Of a stretch of DNA of 9,447 nucleotides, positions 1-6,157 are shown piece by piece. The stretch is from assembly GCA_947258425.1 (NCBI GenBank), contig CAMYIG010000091.1:1-9447 (forward strand), written 5' to 3'. The stretch comes from SZUA-76 sp945787585 (GTDB lineage: Bacteria > Pseudomonadota > Gammaproteobacteria > SZUA-140). The translations under genes were made by a program, and so were the position numbers. The first letter of the stretch is position 1. Every line of letters begins with the position of its first letter. The notes below the pieces were generated by a model. The model saw nothing but the letters and a program-made list of their open reading frames with translations. It was not told where the DNA came from and did no database searches.

Positions 1-166
1 TAAGCACGGAGAACTTACTCTGCTCCAGCTCAATGACTTTATGTTCGGCGACACTTTTCGACTGCCAGTAACTGGTAAAACTGATGATAATCAACACAAA
101 AAATAACAGCCCACCCAATACAAGCGTGGTTTTACCTCGAAGTCCTAACTTATAAAGGTTACTCAT
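1..166 (-). CDS. 5' end of a membrane-anchored sensor-type protein (partial)
   Basis: Only the first 55 codons are inside the window; the gene runs off the left edge. The start is ATG at 166, preceded by an AAGGTG ribosome binding site with about 8 bp spacing. The protein begins with a short basic stretch (KLGLRGKT, residues 6-13), then one hydrophobic segment at about 14-33, then a polar, charged region (EHKVIELEQSK, 41-51). A basic N-terminus, one membrane helix and an emerging extracytoplasmic helical region are typical of histidine kinases, chemoreceptors and membrane diguanylate cyclases. The output domain is outside the window, so the class cannot be named. A simple single-pass membrane protein is also possible. 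That the gene is real is fairly sure; its function is not. Confidence 0.7.
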   Translation of the reverse strand, partial: MSNLYKLGLRGKTTLVLGGLLFFVLIIISFTSYWQSKSVAEHKVIELEQSKFSVL

Positions 167-574
167 CCATTTGCACCTTGATGGATTTAATCCCGCTGAA
201 CAGTCAATAACTGCAAAATAGGGCTTCCAGAAAACAGCCTTCGCTACATGAAAAATACTTATATACGACTAGCGGCCACTCTGCCCGATTGTTGATGCAG
301 TCAGATCATAAGAAGCTCACAACTCTGACGGCCAGACTCGTACCTGATTAAAGTAGTGAAAATCCATCAATTTACTTCCAATACCCCGATAACAGAGGAG
401 TTATGCCGATACACAGCCGCCCGATTAGCGTAAAACGAATATTAACAAGCCGATGACCTCGCTCATAATCAAGAAGTTTTTCCTGCTTAAAAGCACCCAA
501 AGCACTGCAACTTTCTTACGGCTCATCTACAATAGCGTTTTGTTTGACGGTTTAACTCAACTGGGAGCCTGTTG
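167..574. other. Intergenic region between divergent genes, no gene seen
   Basis: This stretch of about 400 bp separates the leftward sensor-type gene from the rightward P-loop/metA operon. It carries stops in all frames. I found no tRNA-like fold, no strong intrinsic terminator and no long repeat in it. Its right end holds a weak promoter candidate for the rightward operon. The rest is AT-rich in places (about 250-270) but unexplained. It must contain the promoter of the leftward gene, which I could not place with confidence. Confidence 0.6.
505..533 (+). promoter_or_regulatory. Weak sigma-70 promoter candidate for the P-loop/metA operon
   Basis: A TACAAT hexamer at 528-533 matches the -10 consensus at 5 of 6 positions. 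It sits 17 bp after CTGCAA (505-510), which matches the -35 consensus at only 3 of 6. The distance to the GTG start at 575 is reasonable. This is a match by eye only; no start-site data are available. Confidence 0.3.
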
Positions 575-1411
575 GTGAAACTCACGACTGCGGAATTCAG
601 AGACTGGGAACATAAGAGCATTACCCTGCTGGGGATGTCGGGTGTCGGCAAGACGCGCCTGTCGACGATGCTGCGCGAGCACTGGTTTCACTACTCCGGT
701 GACTACCGCATTGGCACCCGCTATCTGGACGAGCCAATTCTCGACAACATCAAGCAACAGGCAATGCAAGTCGAGTTTCTGCGCGATCTTTTACGCACCG
801 ACTCAATCTATATCGCCAACAACCTCTCGGTGGATAACCTCAAGCCGGTCGCCAGCTTTCTCGGCAAGCTCGGCAATCCTGAGCTCGACGGGCTGGCGTT
901 ACCCGAATTCAAGCGTCGTCAGGCACTGCATCATCAGGCGGAGGTACTCGCGATGCGCGACGTGCCGGAGTTCATCAGTAAGGCGCAGGAGATCTACGGC
1001 TATCACCATTTCATCAATGATGCCGGTGGTAGCGTGTGCGAGCTGGACGATGAAAAGACGCTCAAGATGCTCAGTGAAAACACCCTGATCATCTACATCA
1101 AGGCGACCGAACAGGATGAAAAGGCGCTGATTCGCCGTGCGGAACTGGACCCCAAGCCACTCTACTATCGCGAGGCATTTCTCGACGAACAGTTAGCGGC
1201 ATATATGACACAGCGCTCGCTGGAATATGTGGCCCAGATTGATCCGAACGATTTTGTGCGTTGGGTCTTTCCGCATCTCTTCTATTCACGCATTCCACGC
1301 TACGAAGCGATTGCCGCAAAATATGGCTACACCATCTCGACCACCGACCTCGCTCAGGTGCGGTGCGAACAGGACTTCACTGCGCTGATCGAAAAAGCAC
1401 TCACGAGTTAA
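575..1411 (+). CDS. Uncharacterised P-loop NTPase upstream of metA
   Basis: A 278-residue soluble protein. The N-terminal part has a clear Walker A motif, GMSGVGKT (residues 20-27), so it should bind ATP or GTP. Other distinctive stretches are HYSGDYRIGTRYL (39-51), LRDLLRTDSIYI (69-80) and HHFINDAGGSVCEL (144-157). From memory these resemble a conserved family annotated only as 'ATPase' in alpha- and gammaproteobacteria. Size and motif placement would suit a small-molecule kinase-like fold, but no substrate can be inferred. No signal peptide or membrane segment is seen. The GTG at 575 is preferred over the in-frame TTG at 572 because GGGAG (563-567) lies 7 bp before the GTG. The stop is 8 bp from the metA start, so the two are almost certainly co-transcribed and perhaps translationally coupled. 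That suggests, without proving, a link to methionine or homoserine metabolism. Confidence 0.85.
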   Translation: MKLTTAEFRDWEHKSITLLGMSGVGKTRLSTMLREHWFHYSGDYRIGTRYLDEPILDNIKQQAMQVEFLRDLLRTDSIYIANNLSVDNLKPVASFLGKLGNPELDGLALPEFKRRQALHHQAEVLAMRDVPEFISKAQEIYGYHHFINDAGGSVCELDDEKTLKMLSENTLIIYIKATEQDEKALIRRAELDPKPLYYREAFLDEQLAAYMTQRSLEYVAQIDPNDFVRWVFPHLFYSRIPRYEAIAAKYGYTISTTDLAQVRCEQDFTALIEKALTS

Positions 1412-1419
1412 TTACTACG

Positions 1420-2511
1420 ATGCCACTTGTCGCCAACAGCAATCTGCCTACGTTTAAACGTCTCGAAGATATCGGTGAAACCATCATTCCCGGTGATAGC
1501 GCGGTCCATCAGGATATTCGCGAGCTACACATTGGCCTGTTGAACATGATGCCAGACACTGCCCTGTCCGCTACAGAACGACAGTTCTTCCGCCTGGTGG
1601 GCGAATCAAATCAGATCGCACAGTTTTATATGCACCCCTTCACGCTCGCCGAGCTGCCGCGTGACGAAGCTGGGCGCGCCCATGTAGAACTGTACTATGA
1701 GAGTTTTGAGACCATCAAACAACAGGGGCTCGATGCACTCATCATCACCGGGGCCAACGTCACTCAGCCCGACCTTGCGATGGAAGCTTTCTGGCAGCCG
1801 CTGGATGAGATCATCGAATGGGCCTATGAGAATGTCACCTCGACCCTCTGCTCCTGCCTGGCGACACATGCCGTGATGCAGTCTCGCTATGGCAAAAAAC
1901 GCCATCATATGGGTATTAAACGCTGGGGGGTCTATCCCCATTATCTGGTTGATCGCGAACATCCGTTAGTCGCGGGCGTCAATACGCGCTTTGATATTCC
2001 GCACTCGCGTTATAACGATATTAGTCGTGAGCAGTTTGAATCGGCCGGTTTAAAAGTACTGGTGGAAAGTGCTGAAGCGGGCGTTCACCTCGCGGTCAGC
2101 GAAGACCTGTTTCGCATCGTCTTTTTTCAGGGCCACCCAGAATATGACATCATCAGCCTGCTCAAAGAGTACAAGCGTGAAGTAAAACTATTTATCAATG
2201 GTGAACGGGATGACTACCCACCGGTACCCGATAATTACTTCACGCAGCAAAGCGCTGCCATTCTGGAAGAGCACCGGGATCAGGTGATCGCTGCGCTAGC
2301 GAACGGCATCACCCCGCCGCCTCTGCCGGAAGCACTGATCACTGAACGGCTCGATAATACCTGGCACGATACGGCTGAGGCGGTACTCAATAACTGGATC
2401 GGTAAGGTGTATCAGCTCACCAGTGTGAATCGTAACGAGCCCTTTCAGCCTCAAATCAATCCTGAAGACCCGCTCGGACTAAAACAAGCTGGAATAAACA
2501 CGCCAAAATAG
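1420..2511 (+). CDS. metA: Homoserine O-acyltransferase (MetA family)
   Basis: A 363-residue cytoplasmic enzyme that acylates L-homoserine from an acyl-CoA, the first committed step of methionine synthesis. By hand alignment to E. coli MetA the catalytic residues are present: the acyl-thioester Cys146 (TSTLCSCLA, E. coli Cys142), and His239 and Glu241 in GHPEYD (His235/Glu237). Substrate-binding Lys167, Ser196 (PHSRY) and Arg253 also align. The residue at the E. coli Gly111 position, which governs succinyl- versus acetyl-CoA use, is Thr115 here, so the donor is uncertain. The protein is about 54 residues longer than the 309-residue E. coli enzyme. Much of the excess is an insertion around 275-311 before the conserved C-terminal NNWIGKVYQLT. 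The ATG at 1420 lacks a good Shine-Dalgarno site and follows the P-loop gene by 8 bp, which favours translational coupling. No SAM riboswitch or convincing MetJ box was seen. Confidence 0.95.
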   Translation: MPLVANSNLPTFKRLEDIGETIIPGDSAVHQDIRELHIGLLNMMPDTALSATERQFFRLVGESNQIAQFYMHPFTLAELPRDEAGRAHVELYYESFETIKQQGLDALIITGANVTQPDLAMEAFWQPLDEIIEWAYENVTSTLCSCLATHAVMQSRYGKKRHHMGIKRWGVYPHYLVDREHPLVAGVNTRFDIPHSRYNDISREQFESAGLKVLVESAEAGVHLAVSEDLFRIVFFQGHPEYDIISLLKEYKREVKLFINGERDDYPPVPDNYFTQQSAAILEEHRDQVIAALANGITPPPLPEALITERLDNTWHDTAEAVLNNWIGKVYQLTSVNRNEPFQPQINPEDPLGLKQAGINTPK

Positions 2512-2522
2512 AAAGTAAGTAA

Positions 2523-2536
2523 TTGAAATAAAACAA
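2523..2536. promoter_or_regulatory. FNR/Anr-like box candidate upstream of the cytochrome
   Basis: TTGAA-ATAA-AACAA matches the FNR/Anr consensus TTGAT-N4-ATCAA at 8 of 10 defined positions. It lies about 170 bp before the cytochrome c start and just after metA. Oxygen-responsive control of a c-type cytochrome is plausible, but the region is AT-rich and chance matches are likely. Confidence 0.22.
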
Positions 2537-2576
2537 CTTTAAAAGTTAATTGATTTCATAAATACTGTTCAGGCTC

Positions 2577-2596
2577 CATTCAGTTTCATTCAGTTA
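2577..2596. repeat. Tandem 10-bp direct repeat upstream of the cytochrome
   Basis: CATTCAGTTT is followed at once by CATTCAGTTA, two head-to-tail copies differing only in the last base. Direct repeats with a 10-11 bp period are the usual binding pattern of OmpR/PhoB-family regulators, and such a regulator is encoded about 600 bp downstream. That functional link is inference only. Confidence 0.5.
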
Positions 2597-2632
2597 TCTT
2601 TATCACCAGCGACAGAATAGTTCATCCCCGCA

Positions 2633-2687
2633 GTTTAGGGTTTGCAACATGGGCAAAGTGATTCAAGCCCAATTCTGATGCCTAAAC
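2633..2687 (+). promoter_or_regulatory. Nested and alternative hairpins in the cytochrome c leader
   Basis: A perfect 7-bp inverted repeat, GTTTAGG (2633-2639) and CCTAAAC (2681-2687), encloses an inner 5-bp stem, TGGGC (2650-2654) and GCCCA (2667-2671). The inner stem competes with another, TTTGC (2641-2645) with GCAAA (2653-2657). The ribosome binding site (2696-2702) follows closely. If the transcript starts upstream of 2633, this could be a structured 5' UTR; it could also be chance. No known riboswitch class was recognised. Confidence 0.3.
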
Positions 2688-2707
2688 CATAAAACAAGGA
2701 GATAACC

Positions 2708-3028
2708 ATGAAACACATTATTACTGCCGCTGCACTTGCTTCTGCACTGATCGCAACCCCTGCTTTGGCCGATCTTGATCTTGCCAAGAAGAGTGGCTGT
2801 TTAGCATGTCACAGTGTTGAAAAGAAAGTTGTTGGTCCAGCATGGAAAGATGTCGCGGCTAAATACAAAGGTGATGCCGGCGCAAGAGATATGCTCATCA
2901 CCAAAGTAAAGAAAGGTGGTAAAGGTAACTGGACTGAGGTTACCGGTGGCGTACCAATGCCTCCCTACTCACCGCGTGTTGCGGATGCAGACATCGAGAC
3001 AATGGTTGATTTTGTCCTTGGCCTGTAA
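2708..3028 (+). CDS. Periplasmic monohaem class I cytochrome c (c551/c552 type)
   Basis: A 106-residue precursor. A cleavable signal peptide ends near TPALA-D (residues 17-22), giving a mature protein of about 85 residues, a usual size for small soluble electron carriers of this class. The haem-binding motif CLACH is at 31-35. VVGPAWKDVAAKYKGDAGA (41-59) and the distal-ligand region GVPMPPYSP (81-89, axial Met84) follow the pattern of Pseudomonas cytochrome c551. It should carry electrons in the periplasm between the bc1 complex or dehydrogenases and a terminal oxidase or reductase; the partner cannot be told from here. Start choice is secure: AAGGAGA at 2696-2702 sits 5 bp before the ATG. 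It appears to be a single-gene transcript, with a 196-bp upstream gap and a strong terminator after it. Confidence 0.95.
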   Translation: MKHIITAAALASALIATPALADLDLAKKSGCLACHSVEKKVVGPAWKDVAAKYKGDAGARDMLITKVKKGGKGNWTEVTGGVPMPPYSPRVADADIETMVDFVLGL

Positions 3029-3061
3029 TCCACAGTACAACAGTTAGTCATAAGCTTTACC

Positions 3062-3107
3062 AAAACCCCGGCCGCTGCTTCCCTCCCTCTTGGTCGGGGT
3101 TTTTTTT
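3062..3107 (+). terminator. Rho-independent terminator after the cytochrome c gene
   Basis: AAAACCCCG (3062-3070) pairs perfectly with CGGGGTTTT (3095-3103). The stem extends by GCC/GGT, including one G-U pair, around an 18-nt pyrimidine-rich loop. A run of eight T (3100-3107) follows. It lies 33 bp after the cytochrome stop and separates it from the phoP-like gene. Confidence 0.9.
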
Positions 3108-3149
3108 ATTCCCCCATCCGCTTTCCACTGTATATCTGATAGCAAACCC

Positions 3150-3166
3150 GGTTATGCTTGTGTTTC
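3150..3166 (+). promoter_or_regulatory. PhoP-box-like direct repeat upstream of the response regulator
   Basis: GGTTAT-N5-TGTTTC resembles the PhoP box of enteric bacteria (two GTTTA-like hexamers with 5-bp spacing). It matches (T/G)GTTTA at 4 of 6 positions in the left half and 5 of 6 in the right. It ends 25 bp before the GTG start, which would suit autoregulation, but no clear -10 follows at the expected distance. Confidence 0.22.
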
Positions 3167-3191
3167 CGATTCAGGAAAGGTCAACTTCGTT

Positions 3192-3869
3192 GTGCGTGTT
3201 TTAATTGTTGAAGATGAAACTGAGCTAAGGCAACAACTGCATCAGCGCTTAAAAGCCGCAGGCTATGCCGTTGATGTGGCCGACAACGGTGAAGATGGCT
3301 GTTACATCGGCAAAGAGTACCCCATCGATGTCGCCGTGGTAGATATCGGCCTGCCCAACATGTCCGGTATCGAGATGGTTCGTGCACTGCGTGAAGCGGG
3401 TAAAGACTTCCCGGTGCTGATCCTGACTGCACGAGGACGCTGGCAAGATAAAGTCGAAGGGCTTGAAGCCGGTGCCGACGACTATCTGGTGAAACCCTTC
3501 CACATGGAAGAGCTTGAAGCGCGTCTCAAGGCACTACTGCGGCGCGCAGCGGGGCTGGCACAGTCAACCATCACCTCCGGCCCCATCACCCTTAACACGA
3601 CCCGTCAGGAAGTCACGCTCAACGGTACGTTACTGGAGCTGACCGCCTATGAATTCAAGGTACTTGAATACCTGATGCTGCACGCCGGGCAGGTTATTTC
3701 CAAGACGGTGCTCACCGAACATATCTATGATCAGGATTATGACCGCGACAGTAACGTGATTGAAGTCTTTATCGGACGACTCCGCCGCAAGCTTGATCCG
3801 AAAAACCAGCTACAGCCGATTGAAACCCTGCGCGGCCGCGGCTACCGTTTTAATATGATCGACTCATGA
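3192..3869 (+). CDS. phoP: PhoP-like OmpR-family response regulator
   Basis: A 225-residue regulator, the normal length for the OmpR family. The receiver domain (1-118) has acidic residues Glu7/Asp8, phosphoacceptor Asp51 (VVDIGLP), Thr79 and Lys101 (KPF). The winged-helix DNA-binding domain covers about 126-222, ending in TLRGRGYRF. LTARGRWQDKVEGLEAGADD (78-97) closely matches the corresponding PhoP segment, so PhoP is the nearest named relative. The GTG at 3192 is chosen because it gives the canonical MRVLIVEDE start. The longer reading to 3090 would begin inside the terminator hairpin. The ribosome site AGGAAAGG (3173-3180) is about 11 bp away, rather far. The stop overlaps the kinase start by 4 bp (ATGA), so the pair is translationally coupled. 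A PhoP-box-like repeat upstream hints at autoregulation. Confidence 0.9.
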   Translation: MRVLIVEDETELRQQLHQRLKAAGYAVDVADNGEDGCYIGKEYPIDVAVVDIGLPNMSGIEMVRALREAGKDFPVLILTARGRWQDKVEGLEAGADDYLVKPFHMEELEARLKALLRRAAGLAQSTITSGPITLNTTRQEVTLNGTLLELTAYEFKVLEYLMLHAGQVISKTVLTEHIYDQDYDRDSNVIEVFIGRLRRKLDPKNQLQPIETLRGRGYRFNMIDS

Positions 3870-5248
3870 AACAACCCTCGATCAATACCCGTATGTTGAT
3901 CGCCGCCAGCTGTATTCTGGCAGGCTTTCTCAGTATTACCGGCATCACGCTCGATCGCACCTATCGCATCAGCACGATTGACGCCCTTAAAGAACGCATG
4001 ATGATCCAGATCACGGTACTGATCTCTGCCATCGAGCAGGACGAAAAACAAAATATTCGCATGCTCTACGCCCTGCCTGAACCGCGCTTCTTCACCCCCG
4101 ACTCCGGCCTCTATGCCAGCATCATCAAAAATAACGGCGAACTCGCGTGGTCTTCGCCGTCGATCGCCACTGTATCAATGCCACCACACACCAGTGTCTC
4201 TCGCGGCGAACAGAAATTCGAACATATCGCATCGGCCACAGGCGACCCATTACTCTCACTCAGCATCGGCCTCACGTGGGGTGACAACGATACCGAAAGC
4301 GAAGGCTATACATTTGTAGTCAGTGAAGACCTGAGGCGTATCAATCAACAGATAAGGGACTTCCGTCACAACCTGTGGGGCTCACTCGGAGGCGTCGCCG
4401 CCGTACTATTGATTATGCTAACGCTGATCCTGCACTGGGGGCTCGCCCCATTGCGTCGCGCCGCGCAGGAAATCGCTGATATCGAAGCCGGCAAACATAA
4501 TGAAATACAGGGTGAGTACCCCAAAGAGCTGAGCGGCCTAACCAATAATATTAATGCGCTGATTCGTAACAACAACGAACATGAAGCGCGCTACACCGCC
4601 AGTCTCGGCGATCTCGCCCACAGCCTTAAAACTCCACTAGCAGTGCTGCGCGGTGCGGTTGAGGCGCCGCATAAATCAGTCGAGTCACTGCGTATCACCA
4701 CTGAAGAGCAGGTGCAGCGCATGGATCAAATCGTGCAATACCAGTTACAACGTGCCGCGACCTCCGGCAGAACAGCACTGACCGCACCGATCAATCCAGA
4801 GCAGATCGCCAGCCAGGTGTTCGCTGCGCTCGACAAGGTTTATGCAGACAAAGGGGTACAGGGAAATCTGACCGTCGCCACCGAACTTGAACTCCACATC
4901 GAAGAGGGCGACTTGATGGAACTGCTGGGGAACCTGGTAGACAACGCCTATAAATGGTGCCAGCGACGCGTCGACGTTACGCTATCAATTGAAAACCAGG
5001 AAGCGCCAAGCGACCCTCAGCAACAGCGGTTACTGATTGAGGTCGCCGACGATGGCCCCGGAATTTCGCCGACACTTGCTGAAAAAGTGATTCAGCGTGG
5101 GTGGCGTCAGCGCGAAGCAGATGCGGTCGATGGGCACGGACTGGGGCTATCACTGGTGAGCGATATTGTGAATCTTTACGATGGTGAACTACAGATCAAA
5201 CAATCACCACTCGGTGGTGCACTGATTCAGATATACCTGCCCGTCTAA
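3866..5248 (+). CDS. phoQ: PhoQ-like sensor histidine kinase
   Basis: A 460-residue inner-membrane kinase. The first membrane helix is at about 10-28, a periplasmic sensor region of about 140 residues follows (30-170), and the second helix is at about 172-191. The H-box GDLAHSLKTPLAVLRG has phosphorylated His252 and matches the PhoQ pattern THSLKTPLAVL. The N-box GNLVDNAYKWC is at 355-365 (Asn360). The ATP-lid motifs are DDGPGI (395-400) and GHGLGLSL (423-430). The periplasmic part contains an NNGELAWSS stretch that aligns loosely with PhoQ's ENGQLLWAQ. It has acidic patches (EQDE 57-60; GDNDTESEG 139-147) but not the long acidic cluster of enteric PhoQ. A divalent-cation signal is therefore possible but unproven. 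Partner of the preceding PhoP-like regulator (ATGA overlap). The 3' end converges on acyP with a 6-bp gap and no visible terminator. Confidence 0.9.
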   Translation: MKQPSINTRMLIAASCILAGFLSITGITLDRTYRISTIDALKERMMIQITVLISAIEQDEKQNIRMLYALPEPRFFTPDSGLYASIIKNNGELAWSSPSIATVSMPPHTSVSRGEQKFEHIASATGDPLLSLSIGLTWGDNDTESEGYTFVVSEDLRRINQQIRDFRHNLWGSLGGVAAVLLIMLTLILHWGLAPLRRAAQEIADIEAGKHNEIQGEYPKELSGLTNNINALIRNNNEHEARYTASLGDLAHSLKTPLAVLRGAVEAPHKSVESLRITTEEQVQRMDQIVQYQLQRAATSGRTALTAPINPEQIASQVFAALDKVYADKGVQGNLTVATELELHIEEGDLMELLGNLVDNAYKWCQRRVDVTLSIENQEAPSDPQQQRLLIEVADDGPGISPTLAEKVIQRGWRQREADAVDGHGLGLSLVSDIVNLYDGELQIKQSPLGGALIQIYLPV

Positions 5249-5254
5249 CGACGA

Positions 5255-5539
5255 TTAAGCGATCTCAAAAGTGTCGCATGGCTGGGCATTCACGACGGCA
5301 GATTTCACATCCTGCACTTTCGATGCGGTTGAACCCTGCCATAACCACGTCTCGAATGCGCGCACCGTCACCTCTTCACCACAGGCTAGCAGCTCGACAG
5401 TACCATCTGCGCGATTGCGCACCCAGCCTGTCACGCCAAGTGCCCGTGCCTGCTGTTGAGTCGCGGCACGATAAAAAACGCCCTGTACCCTGCCAGTGAT
5501 AACACAGCGCAGACAAAAAGTGGCGGCGGTTTGTGACAT
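5255..5539 (-). CDS. acyP: Acylphosphatase
   Basis: A 94-residue enzyme that hydrolyses the carboxyl-phosphate bond of acyl phosphates in the cytoplasm; the usual length is about 90-100. The signature GRVQGVFYR (16-24) carries catalytic Arg24. GWVRNRADGTVE (38-49) carries catalytic Asn42, which positions the water. The ATG at 5539 fits the family N-terminus; an upstream reading to 5593 would overlap the preceding gene and adds non-family sequence. The Shine-Dalgarno is weak. The gene starts 19 bp after the stop of the upstream UPF0114 gene, so it is probably the last gene of the leftward operon. Its physiological role in bacteria is generally unclear and the neighbours do not settle it. Confidence 0.93.
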   Translation of the reverse strand: MSQTAATFCLRCVITGRVQGVFYRAATQQQARALGVTGWVRNRADGTVELLACGEEVTVRAFETWLWQGSTASKVQDVKSAVVNAQPCDTFEIA

Positions 5540-5558
5540 CCTATCATTCCAATCAGGG

Positions 5559-6101
5559 TCAATGTTTTTCGGAGGACTCTTTACCCTCAGCATGTGAGAG
5601 ATAAATCGCCACGCCGATCAATGCGATGCCACCCGCGAGATAGAGCAGATCAAGCGGCGTCTCGTATTTAATATCCACCGCATACTCAAAGAACTTAACA
5701 ATCAAAATCATCAAAATTACTTTTGCCAGACGACTTTTCAGATCGTCCAGACTAGTAATCATCAACACGCTCGAAGAGATCTTCTTACCTTTGGCGGGAT
5801 CAATCGCACTGATAAATAGCTCGTAAAGCCCTAGCGCAAAAATCAGCAGCACCGTCGCCAGTAGATAGCCATCCACGATTTCGACCACATGAGTCACCGT
5901 TTCACCGCGCAGATCAGCACGTAGCTCAGGACTCAATGAGGGTGAAGCGTATCCGATGAGGTGGCTAATCATATAAAAGGCATCGACGGTCGCCATAAAA
6001 AACATCGCGAATGCAGCGGCAAGACTAGCAAGTACTGCTGACAGCACCACAAAACGGCTATTCCATAAAAAGCCTTCAAACACGAGTCCCATTTTATTCA
6101 T
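5559..6101 (-). CDS. YqhA/UPF0114 family inner-membrane protein
   Basis: A 180-residue integral membrane protein with hydrophobic segments at about 17-38, 73-97, 125-141 and 150-168. The conserved core includes VDGYLLATVL (76-85), GLYELFIS (91-98) and SLDDLKSRLAKVI (117-129). These correspond to the E. coli YqhA pattern (a VD-G-L segment, GYENFVS, and a DATSLKNKVA loop). The molecular function of the family is not established. It is slightly longer than the 164-residue E. coli protein, with a polar, charged C-terminal tail (HAEGKESSEKH). The ATG at 6101 has only a weak GTGG ahead of it. It lies 56 bp after the yihY-like stop and 19 bp before acyP, on the same strand, so co-transcription is likely. 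Confidence 0.85.
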   Translation of the reverse strand: MNKMGLVFEGFLWNSRFVVLSAVLASLAAAFAMFFMATVDAFYMISHLIGYASPSLSPELRADLRGETVTHVVEIVDGYLLATVLLIFALGLYELFISAIDPAKGKKISSSVLMITSLDDLKSRLAKVILMILIVKFFEYAVDIKYETPLDLLYLAGGIALIGVAIYLSHAEGKESSEKH

Positions 6102-6157
6102 TAGCTACCACGCTTATTTCAATGATTGATCACATATTTCCAAAGATGAATAAAATA

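Noticed and set aside
403..456. A 17-codon ORF (ATG 403) preceded by GAGGAG in the left intergenic region.
   Set aside because: The purine run is only 2 bp from the ATG, the peptide has no leader-peptide features such as runs of one amino acid, and no attenuator hairpin follows.
642..1088. A 148-codon reading in another frame of the P-loop gene.
   Set aside because: Arg/Ser-rich composition is typical of a shifted-frame shadow; it lies wholly inside a gene with a clear Walker A motif in the true frame.
1450..1461. A perfect 12-bp palindrome, ACGTTTAAACGT, near the start of metA.
   Set aside because: It is inside the coding sequence, is explained by the codons for PTFKR, and has no T-run or partner sites. 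A MetJ box reading (AGACGTCT repeats) was also considered and only one partial match exists.
1606..1962. A 118-codon reading opposite metA.
   Set aside because: It is antisense to highly conserved catalytic coding sequence, shows no recognisable domain and has no ribosome site.
3090..3191. An N-terminal extension of the PhoP-like regulator to a TTG at 3090.
   Set aside because: It would begin inside the terminator hairpin, and the added residues are not part of the response-regulator family, which starts at MRVLIVEDE.
5249..5254. A terminator was sought between the convergent phoQ-like and acyP genes, and likewise at 8596-8614 between wrbA and hda.
   Set aside because: The gaps are 6 and 19 bp and contain no hairpin with a T-run, so termination there must be by another means or within the genes.
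6102..6157. The AT-rich gap between the yihY-like and UPF0114 genes as an internal promoter.
   Set aside because: No pair of -35 and -10 elements with acceptable spacing could be seen, so I did not annotate one.
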